Source: Paenibacillus lutimineralis
GTDB lineage: Bacteria; Bacillota; Bacilli; Paenibacillales; Paenibacillaceae
Assembly: GCF_003991425.1 (NCBI RefSeq)
Contig: NZ_CP034346.1
Location: forward strand, 1,587,501-1,651,500
Length of the DNA stretch: 64,000 bases
Direction of reading: 5' to 3'
Shown here: piece by piece, positions 55,379-62,455 of the stretch
How positions within the stretch are numbered: the stretch's first letter is position 1
Layout: each line of letters opens with the position of its first letter
Notes under the pieces: model-generated
Seen by the model: the letters and a program-made list of their open reading frames with translations, nothing else
Told to the model about the DNA's origin: nothing
Databases searched by the model: none
Position numbers and translations under genes: made by a program

Positions 55379-56152
55379 ATGCGGATTGCTGTATGCGTCA
55401 AGCAGGTGAACCTTCCCCGCGAAGGCGCCGCTTTGAATCCGGCTGACCGTTTTGCGCTTGAAGAGGCGTTGCGTATCCGTGATGCGCAGGGTGGTGAAGT
55501 TACCGTCGTTAGCATGGGGGCAGATCCAGCGGCCAGAGTACTCCGGAGCTGTATCGCGCTGGGAGCGGATGAAGGCCTGCTTTTGTCGGATAAAACATTT
55601 GCGGGTGGGGACACGATGGCCACGGCCACCGTGCTCGCCCAAGGATTGATGGAGAAGATAAAACCGCTGCTGGTGATCTGTGGCAGCCATTCCGTCGACG
55701 GGGAGACAGGGCAGGTTGGCCCGGCGCTTGCTGATAAGCTGGATTATCCCCATACAACTCATGTATCTGAAATTCTGAGACTAGATGAACAGTGCATTCG
55801 CTGCAGGCGAATCACCGAAGATGGAGAAGAAATCGTAGAACTGCTGCTTCCAGCTTTGATAACGGTACACCATGGGATGAATCAGCCTCGCATGGCTACA
55901 GTCAAGGGGATACTCCGGGCTAACCAAAGTGGCATTCGACGTTTGAACGCCGCTGATCTCAAGTTGATGCCCGGAAGCTGCGGCCTTGCCGGATCTCCTA
56001 CCCGCGTAACACGCACGGTCCAAGCCGTTGCATCCATGCATAACCCATTTGAGGTGGGCGGTGACGATATGGAGGGTCAGATTGAGGCTGTCGTCGCTTT
56101 GCTGCTTCGACAGAACCAAATAGATGAAAGGAAACAACCGCTCCATTCATAA
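55379..56152 (+). CDS. etfB: Electron transfer flavoprotein, beta subunit
   Basis: A 257-aa ETF beta-type protein beginning MRIAVCVKQV, with GGEVTVVSMG, AGGDTMATA and the C-terminal stretch MNQPRMATVKGI. With ETF alpha it forms a heterodimer that takes electrons from acyl-CoA dehydrogenases. AAAGGAGGG lies just before the ATG. A possible upstream start at 55286 lies inside the flavodoxin gene and is rejected. The ETF-alpha gene follows after 18 nt, and a candidate electron donor (acyl-CoA dehydrogenase-like) is at 61301-62455. Confidence 0.9.
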   Translation: MRIAVCVKQVNLPREGAALNPADRFALEEALRIRDAQGGEVTVVSMGADPAARVLRSCIALGADEGLLLSDKTFAGGDTMATATVLAQGLMEKIKPLLVICGSHSVDGETGQVGPALADKLDYPHTTHVSEILRLDEQCIRCRRITEDGEEIVELLLPALITVHHGMNQPRMATVKGILRANQSGIRRLNAADLKLMPGSCGLAGSPTRVTRTVQAVASMHNPFEVGGDDMEGQIEAVVALLLRQNQIDERKQPLHS

Positions 56153-56170
56153 GGGAGGAAGGAGAACGAA

Positions 56171-57196
56171 ATGACGGAAGAGCAGGATCATAGCAACGTC
56201 GGCGGAATTATGATTATCGCGGAGTGCGGGCCAGCCGGCCCGAAGCCTGTGTTGTACGAGTTGCTTGGAGCGGCCTGCGGGTTGAATGCGAAGCTTATGG
56301 GTATCATCTCAGTGGCGCTCATCGGAAGCGGCTGCGGTGGATACAGCAGCAGCTGCATTCACCATGGCGCTCATCAGGTTTTTTTAATTGACCATCCTGG
56401 GCTTTGGCCGCTCAACGAAGAAGTATATACCGGACTGCTGCATGAGCTTGTCGTGGACTTAGAGCCCGAAATTGTGCTTATGCCTTCTACCATACATAGT
56501 AAATCGATTGCTGCCCGGCTTGCATCGCGGCTGGGTACAGGCTTGACCGCAGAGTGCACGAATCTGGATATTGACCTGCCGGAGCGGACACTATTGCAAA
56601 TTCGACCTGCCCGAGAGTGTTCATTGATGGCTACTGTGATCTGCCCGCAAGCCCGACCGCAGATGGCGACCGTCCGTCCCGGTGCCTTGCGGTCCAGCAT
56701 CCCTGATTTCCAGCGGAGTGGTATTGTCGTCCACCGTCCTGTCCTGTTTCCTGTGGACTTGCGTACCACCGTCCTTGAAACGTTGGCCGATAGGGCCGCA
56801 CGGCACTCATTCGGCGAAGGCGGCATTATTGTGGCGGCAGGACGGGGAATTGGAGGAAAGAACGGGTTGGAGCTAGTGCGGGAGCTATCGGATGTCTTGG
56901 GAGCAGATATTGGGGCTACCCGTCCGGTCGTGGATATGGGCTGGCTGGACGGTTCCAAGCAAATAGGGCTTACTGGCAAGCATGTTAAGGGCAAGATTTA
57001 CTTTGCCGTCGGTATATCCGGAGCCATTCAGCACACGGTGGGCATACGGGGGATGGATACCATTATCGCTGTGAATCCAGACAAGGATGCGCCGATTTTC
57101 AAGGAAGCGCATTATGGCATCGCGACCGATATGTTTACCGCCCTGCCGCTGTTGATTGATAAAGTAAAACAAACCATGAAGGTAAGCAGGTGGTGA
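56171..57196 (+). CDS. etfA: Electron transfer flavoprotein, alpha subunit
   Basis: A 341-aa ETF alpha. The C-terminal FAD domain shows GLTGKHVKGKIYFAVGISGA, a nearby HTVGIRGMD and AVNPDKDAPIF, the classical alpha-subunit signature. With the beta subunit it would carry electrons from the dehydrogenase encoded downstream, either to a quinone oxidoreductase or perhaps to the flavodoxin at 54835. GGGAGGAAGGAG precedes the ATG. A dedicated ETF pair inside a PKS cluster is unusual in my knowledge. Confidence 0.92.
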   Translation: MTEEQDHSNVGGIMIIAECGPAGPKPVLYELLGAACGLNAKLMGIISVALIGSGCGGYSSSCIHHGAHQVFLIDHPGLWPLNEEVYTGLLHELVVDLEPEIVLMPSTIHSKSIAARLASRLGTGLTAECTNLDIDLPERTLLQIRPARECSLMATVICPQARPQMATVRPGALRSSIPDFQRSGIVVHRPVLFPVDLRTTVLETLADRAARHSFGEGGIIVAAGRGIGGKNGLELVRELSDVLGADIGATRPVVDMGWLDGSKQIGLTGKHVKGKIYFAVGISGAIQHTVGIRGMDTIIAVNPDKDAPIFKEAHYGIATDMFTALPLLIDKVKQTMKVSRW

Positions 57197-57200
57197 GAAA

Positions 57201-57470
57201 ATGGAAGAAACAATAAGCTTTCTGCAGTTTCAGAGCATTTTTGCGGAGTATCTGGGGATTGATTCTTCCCGGCTTACCCGGGAGGTTAATCTGTTGCTTG
57301 AGCTGGGGGTGGATTCGTTGTCCCTGGTCAATGCGATGATTAGGTTGGAGCGGGAATATCAGGTCATGTTCAAACCGGAGGATGCCATCATGACTCGCAC
57401 CCTGGGTGAAGCCTATGATTTATTCGTCAATTACCGCAGCCAGGGGGAAGAAATTCAGAGCGGTATTTAA
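57201..57470 (+). CDS. Second free-standing acyl/peptidyl carrier protein
   Basis: An 89-aa carrier protein with Ser39 in LGVDSLSL, close in length to PltL-type carriers. It differs from the AcpK-like ACP at 50422, so it should serve another pathway. It starts 4 nt after ETF alpha and is followed by a KASIII-like gene. The logical partners are the adenylating enzyme at 62448 (loading) and the dehydrogenase at 61301 (oxidation on the carrier); this pairing is inference. Confidence 0.9.
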   Translation: MEETISFLQFQSIFAEYLGIDSSRLTREVNLLLELGVDSLSLVNAMIRLEREYQVMFKPEDAIMTRTLGEAYDLFVNYRSQGEEIQSGI

Positions 57471-57495
57471 TTGTCTGTTAAGGAGGCTTGTTTTC

Positions 57496-58569
57496 ATGTT
57501 GAATTTGTCTATTCGTTCCTTATCCTATGCGGTTCCTAGCGGACGCCTGACCAATGGGGAAATTGTAGATTTGTTTGCAGAAAAGTATTTCCGCAATCTG
57601 CCAAAGGATGATCTTGAACAACTGGTGTATGGCAGCAAGCGGAAGCTGGATTTCCTGGAAATTCGCACGCGTTCCTACTCACTGGATTACGCCGAAGAGG
57701 GCTCTGTCCAAATGGCTGCGAGGGTATCTCGGGAAGCGATTGCAAAGGCTGGGATGACGCCGGACGATATTGATCTCCTGCTTTTTGTCGGCGTGTGCAA
57801 CCCGTTCCGGGAGCCTTCCTATTCGATTATTCTGGCTCATGAACTAGGGATGACGCAGGGTAACTACTACGATATCAACGATACTTGTAACGGATTTTTG
57901 AAAGCGTTGGAGTTGTCCAGCCTATATATAAATTCCGGCAAATACCGCAACATTCTTGTGGTGACAAGCGAGAATCCTTTGGAGCTGCTGGAAGCCTCGA
58001 ACTTTACGGGCAGAGTGGATACGCTTGCGGAAGCAGATTACAAAATGAACCTGTTCTTCGCTGGAGCAGGCGCAGCGGCGATGCTGCTAACTGCGGACAG
58101 CGGGGAGAAATCGGCGCTTTACTACGGGGAAGAACGAAATCACGCAGACTGGGAGTTGTCGCTATACGTCTCTCCAAAAATCCATATGCCTACGCCTCGA
58201 TTCGAAGGAATGGACTTTATGAGCTGGGCGGACGGCAGAGGCATCGCAGCGCATGTGATTCGTGATATGCCAGCGTTTGTGCACCGCTTTCTGGATGAGC
58301 ACGAGATTGTGAAAGATGAGATTCGGTATATTTTTTCGCATCAATTGGGTCGCAATATCACGAACTCGCTGCTGAACAAGCTGGAAGTACGCACCGAAAG
58401 GGTCTTTCCGGTCAACACCTTTCCCGATTACGGGAATATGGGCAGCGCCAACATTCCTATCGGCCTGTGTATGGCGGAAGAGCAAGGACTGCTATGCAAA
58501 GGCGATTCCATTCTTCTGCTGGGCAGCGCCTGCGGCTTGACTTACGGAGCGGCTTATATCCTATGGTAA
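57496..58569 (+). CDS. KASIII/FabH-like ketosynthase or acyltransferase
   Basis: A 357-aa thiolase-fold protein with the intact KASIII triad: Cys131 (NDTCNGF), His282 (FSHQLGRN) and Asn314 (YGNMGSANI). It could prime by Claisen condensation with malonyl-ACP or act as a trans-acylase. KASIII-like proteins such as CloN2 move pyrrolyl groups between carriers in aminocoumarin pathways, a relevant precedent given the prolyl-type genes nearby. The start is ATG 57496 with AGGAGG 9 nt upstream; an earlier in-frame ATG at 57406 lies inside the ACP gene and is rejected. Confidence 0.88.
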   Translation: MLNLSIRSLSYAVPSGRLTNGEIVDLFAEKYFRNLPKDDLEQLVYGSKRKLDFLEIRTRSYSLDYAEEGSVQMAARVSREAIAKAGMTPDDIDLLLFVGVCNPFREPSYSIILAHELGMTQGNYYDINDTCNGFLKALELSSLYINSGKYRNILVVTSENPLELLEASNFTGRVDTLAEADYKMNLFFAGAGAAAMLLTADSGEKSALYYGEERNHADWELSLYVSPKIHMPTPRFEGMDFMSWADGRGIAAHVIRDMPAFVHRFLDEHEIVKDEIRYIFSHQLGRNITNSLLNKLEVRTERVFPVNTFPDYGNMGSANIPIGLCMAEEQGLLCKGDSILLLGSACGLTYGAAYILW

Positions 58570-58585
58570 TGCGAGGAGGAGAGCG

Positions 58586-59626
58586 ATGTTGACAGAGAGG
58601 AAGTTTCCAGTACCCAAGCTGATTGTGAAGGAGCAGTTGGACAAAGAAATCATCCGCAGGAAAGTGGCGTACGGCAACTACACCTGTATGGACAAAATCG
58701 TGCCCATGATTCGGGCACGGGGCACCAATCTGCAAGTTGATGAATCGGGCGACCTGCGTATCATTGGCTGGCAGCGCGATATTACGCGCATGCGCAAGCA
58801 GGATGTCTCCCTTTCTTTTATGATCCATTTGACGGTAAGCCCGGAAGGCATGATCAAGGAGGCGCTCGTGGACGATATGTTCAACGGCGGCAAGGGTGTG
58901 CTCTGTTCCAAGGACTACCTGGAATCAAAACTGAAGGAAGAGCTGGAGGGCCAGTTGTTTGACCGAAGGCTGGTTTCGCGGCTACGTTTCGACAAGTTCA
59001 AGTGCTTTCATATATTCGAAATTATGAGTGGTATCTACAGCTCCTATTTCATGTACAAGAACGAGCTGCAGGAAGGCAGCACCGAACGGCTTTTTTACGA
59101 AGAGGATATCGTCGATATCTACGCCTCTGAAGGCAATCTCTACCTTGCAGGGCTACAGGAATTTAAGGGAAAAGAGCCTGTTTCCTATATGGTTGTGCTG
59201 TATGATGTGTTCAACAATATTACCTTCGATGAAGATGGTTATATGAAGCTCAAGTCGCCAGTCCAAGCTGAATTTTATTTAAACGACGTGCTGGTTCACA
59301 GCAACGAGCTGTACCAGAAGGAGAAGGATTATATTTTTATACGGGTGCAAAAGTTCCTGTTCGTATGCGTCGAAAAACTGAAGGTTTCGTTGTTTCCAGA
59401 ATTTACTGACAAAATGATGAATACCAATTTGGCGCCGAGCGCATTTATCGGCATCATTATGCAGGCCATCGGTATCCGATCCTTTGCGAACAATTTCAAC
59501 TATATTCAATATATTATGACGGCTATGCAGCGTCCCCGCAAAATGCCGGGCTGCATCGGCGCGATCCTGAATGAGGAAGAAGCTGCGTGCCATTTCGAAG
59601 GCTTTGATTTATCTTATTTGAATTGA
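58586..59626 (+). CDS. Protein of unknown function
   Basis: A 346-aa protein I do not recognise. It has no signal peptide, no membrane segment and no motif of a nucleotide-binding, SAM or metal enzyme that I can see. The N-terminal third is basic (MDKIVPMIRARG, RDITRMRKQ), the middle rich in Tyr, Phe and acidic residues, the end ordinary globular sequence (QRPRKMPGCIGAIL, HFEGFDLSYLN). It is tightly placed between the KASIII-like gene (16 nt) and the acyl ligase (21 nt), with its own GAGGAGG site, so it is very likely co-expressed and translated. It might act on a carrier-bound intermediate of the same block; that is only a contextual guess. Confidence 0.75.
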   Translation: MLTERKFPVPKLIVKEQLDKEIIRRKVAYGNYTCMDKIVPMIRARGTNLQVDESGDLRIIGWQRDITRMRKQDVSLSFMIHLTVSPEGMIKEALVDDMFNGGKGVLCSKDYLESKLKEELEGQLFDRRLVSRLRFDKFKCFHIFEIMSGIYSSYFMYKNELQEGSTERLFYEEDIVDIYASEGNLYLAGLQEFKGKEPVSYMVVLYDVFNNITFDEDGYMKLKSPVQAEFYLNDVLVHSNELYQKEKDYIFIRVQKFLFVCVEKLKVSLFPEFTDKMMNTNLAPSAFIGIIMQAIGIRSFANNFNYIQYIMTAMQRPRKMPGCIGAILNEEEAACHFEGFDLSYLN

Positions 59627-59647
59627 GGAAGGAGCTTCGATCAACGG

Positions 59648-61276
59648 ATGATTGAATATAAGCAATTAACGATCGACTGTGTTTTGGATACCCTGCGGGA
59701 GGATTATCCCGATAAAGCAGCAGTTGTGTTTGAGCATGAATCGGTAACTTTTGCCCAGCTTCACAGGGTTTCGGTCACCATAGCCGCAAATCTACTGGAT
59801 ATGGGCGTGAAGAAGAATGATAAGGTGGCTGTGCTTCTGCCCAACAGCCTGGAATACCTCTATGTCTACTTCGCGTTGTTTAAGATCGGAGCCTGGATTG
59901 TTCCAATCAGCACCCGATATGAGCCGGATGAAATCCGTAGAATCCTTACGGACTCCGATGCAGAGACGGTCATTTATCAGGATGCGCTGGGTATATTCAA
60001 TTATGATGAAATCCTCTTGTCTGAACTGAAGCACGCTCTGCCGCAAATGAGGAATTATATTATGCTTGGCGAAGGGACTCTGACCGGCAGCTCGCCGTTT
60101 GCAGAGCTGCTGAAGCCTGCTTCGGTTCCGCTGGACGAACGAATCCTCGAACCAATTGACCCCGAAGATATCGCCATTCTGGGATACACCTCCGGCACTA
60201 CGGGACATCCCAAAGGCGTTATGATCTCTCATCGGAATCTGGTGGAAACCTCCTATTACGGCGGCAAGCTACTGGATATACAGGACGACATTGGCTTTTC
60301 CATCGCCCCATTGTATGCAGCGCAAGGCTTCAACGCCGTGCTTGTCTATTTCGTCTCTTGCATTACTATGAAATGGATTTCCAATTTTAATCCGAATGAT
60401 ATTTTAAGCCATGTCGCTAAAAACGGGATCAATCTCTTCCATACCCAACCTACGATGTGGAGCTTGATCCTGGCGATGCCTTATTGCAAGCCCGGTCTGT
60501 TCAAAGACCTGCGCAAGGTGGTGGTGTCAGGCTCCTTGTGTACGCCGTTTCTAGCCAATAAGATCGAGGAAATGACGCGCTGCACACTGATCAATGCTTA
60601 TGGCATTATCGAAGCGACAGGTCTGGTCACGATGACTCGACTGGATGATCCACCAGATGTAAGGCTGAACACCGTGGGCAGGCCGATTGACGGCTTCGAG
60701 GTGAAGATTGTGGATAAGGAGCGCAAGGAACTTCCTAAAGGGGAAATTGGCGAGCTGGCTATCAAAGGCTTTCTGATGAAGGGATATTACAAAAATGAAG
60801 AAAAAACCCGTGAAGTGATCGATGAGGACGGCTGGTTGTATACCGGGGATCTAGCCTGTTACTACGAGGATGGGGTAAACCTGTGCATTGTCGGGAGAAT
60901 CAAAGACATGGTGATCCGGGGTGGCTTCAACGTGTATCCAGTGGACATTGAGGAGTGTGTTCTGAATTTCGACAAGGTGGAGGATATTTCTGTGGTGGGG
61001 CAGCCCGACGAGATTCTGGGCGAATCCTTGACGGCCTTCGTGATCCCGAAGCCGGGCGAACTGCTCAGCGAAGGGGAGATCAAAGCCTGGTGCCGTGGCA
61101 AAATCGCTAACTATAAGGTACCCGATCGCGTGCATATGGTCTCTCAGTTTCCCGTGCTGGAATCCGGAAAGGTACAGAAAAATATTCTCCGGGAGTGGGC
61201 GGTGGAAGGCATCCCCGCAGAAAGCCAGTTTCTGCTCAACGACCGGATTGTGAAAGGAATGGCCGGACAGCTATAA
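59648..61276 (+). CDS. Acyl-CoA/ACP ligase (class I adenylate-forming enzyme)
   Basis: A 542-aa stand-alone ANL-family ligase. Core motifs: YTSGTTGHPKG near residue 180 (ATP loop), NAYGIIEATG, YTGDLA, GRIKDMVIRGGFNVYP (hinge) and a C-terminal SGKVQKNILRE with the catalytic Lys. The overall look is that of acyl-CoA synthetases rather than amino-acid A domains, so a carboxylic acid is the likely substrate, activated for CoA or for an ACP such as the one at 57201. It is separate from the amino-acid-type adenylating enzyme at 62448. The substrate is unknown. Confidence 0.88.
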   Translation: MIEYKQLTIDCVLDTLREDYPDKAAVVFEHESVTFAQLHRVSVTIAANLLDMGVKKNDKVAVLLPNSLEYLYVYFALFKIGAWIVPISTRYEPDEIRRILTDSDAETVIYQDALGIFNYDEILLSELKHALPQMRNYIMLGEGTLTGSSPFAELLKPASVPLDERILEPIDPEDIAILGYTSGTTGHPKGVMISHRNLVETSYYGGKLLDIQDDIGFSIAPLYAAQGFNAVLVYFVSCITMKWISNFNPNDILSHVAKNGINLFHTQPTMWSLILAMPYCKPGLFKDLRKVVVSGSLCTPFLANKIEEMTRCTLINAYGIIEATGLVTMTRLDDPPDVRLNTVGRPIDGFEVKIVDKERKELPKGEIGELAIKGFLMKGYYKNEEKTREVIDEDGWLYTGDLACYYEDGVNLCIVGRIKDMVIRGGFNVYPVDIEECVLNFDKVEDISVVGQPDEILGESLTAFVIPKPGELLSEGEIKAWCRGKIANYKVPDRVHMVSQFPVLESGKVQKNILREWAVEGIPAESQFLLNDRIVKGMAGQL

Positions 61277-61300
61277 ATTCGGACATTGGAGGGGCTAATT

Positions 61301-62455
61301 GTGGATTTCAGCTTAACTGAGGACCAAAAGCAAATTTGCGATTTAATGGAAGAGCTGAGCTTGCGGTATTTGAATGTCGGCGTGTATACAGACGATAAAC
61401 ACGCTTCCTTCCGCCGGGACAAGTGGGCCAAAATTGCGGAGACCGGCCTGCTGGGTCTTCCCTTTCCGGAAGCCTGTGGCGGAGCGGATCAAGGTATGCT
61501 GACCACCGCGCTGGCCATCCGCACGCTGGCACAGAAATGCCAGGACGAAGGGCTGGTCTTCTCCGTGTGCGCCCAAATGTCTGCGCTTCAGGTTCCACTT
61601 TGGCAGTATGGAACCGTGGAGCAGCACAATAAGTTCTTGGCGCCACTTATAGACGGCCGTTACATCGGTAGCAGCGTGATTTCGGAGCCGGGTGCTGGAT
61701 CGGATTCGGCTGCACTATCAACGCTTATCCGCAAAACGGCGGACGGCTATGAGCTGCACGGTATTAAAACCTTTGCCACGCTGGCACCCGAAGCGGATTG
61801 CCTGCTGGTCTACGGGAAACACCCGGGAGGTATTCCGGCGCTTGATGTTTCTGCTTTTATTCTGGAAAAGGAAGGCCAGGAATTTGAAATAGGCCAAATT
61901 TTCGAAAAGATGGGACTGCGGACGAGCCCGATGAGCGAAGTTATTCTGAACTGCACCTCGGTGCCGCCCGAGCGGCTGGTTGGGAGAGAACGGCAGGGGA
62001 TGAGTGTTTTTTTTAAAGCGATGCTGTGGGAACGGATTATGGTTGCTGCCTACCATGTCGGGGCGATGGAGCAGCAGTATGAGGAGGTCTACAAATATGC
62101 CTGCGAAAGGAAGCAGTTCGGACAACGGTTGCTCGACTTTGAAGGAGTATACGGCAAGCTGGTGAATATGCGGCTGCGGCTGGAGACCAGTCGACTGATG
62201 CTGTTCAAGACCTGTGATGATTTCGATCGGGGCTTCCAGGAGATGCACCGCGCTTCCATGCTCAAGCTGCACACCTCAGAATCTAAGGTTCAGAACAGCC
62301 TGGAGGCAGTGCAAATTTTTGGGGCATACGGTTATGTAAAGGAGAGCGCGGTGGAGAAGCAAATCCGCGACTCGCTGGCTGCAAAAATTTATTCCGGCAC
62401 GAGTGAAATGCAGAAGAAGATCATGCTTGAAGGACTGGGTGAACTGTATGGTTGA
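61301..62455 (+). CDS. Acyl-CoA dehydrogenase-like flavoenzyme (candidate prolyl-ACP dehydrogenase)
   Basis: A 384-aa full-length acyl-CoA dehydrogenase: N-terminal helical domain (VDFSLTEDQ), SEPGAGSDSAA and GIKTFATLAPEAD in the middle barrel, then the C-terminal helical domain with ERKQFGQ, FGAYGY and IYSGTSEMQ. The catalytic Glu of SCAD/MCAD (IYEGTS) is Ser365 here. A Glu at 244 (MLWERIM) occupies the place used by isovaleryl-CoA dehydrogenase. From memory, an IYSGTSE motif also occurs in PltE-like prolyl-carrier dehydrogenases. Neighbours support that: an ACP, an amino-acid adenylating enzyme overlapping by 8 nt, and ETF as acceptor. I prefer GTG 61301 (GGAGGGG 6 nt upstream) over TTG 61286. 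Confidence 0.88.
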   Translation: MDFSLTEDQKQICDLMEELSLRYLNVGVYTDDKHASFRRDKWAKIAETGLLGLPFPEACGGADQGMLTTALAIRTLAQKCQDEGLVFSVCAQMSALQVPLWQYGTVEQHNKFLAPLIDGRYIGSSVISEPGAGSDSAALSTLIRKTADGYELHGIKTFATLAPEADCLLVYGKHPGGIPALDVSAFILEKEGQEFEIGQIFEKMGLRTSPMSEVILNCTSVPPERLVGRERQGMSVFFKAMLWERIMVAAYHVGAMEQQYEEVYKYACERKQFGQRLLDFEGVYGKLVNMRLRLETSRLMLFKTCDDFDRGFQEMHRASMLKLHTSESKVQNSLEAVQIFGAYGYVKESAVEKQIRDSLAAKIYSGTSEMQKKIMLEGLGELYG

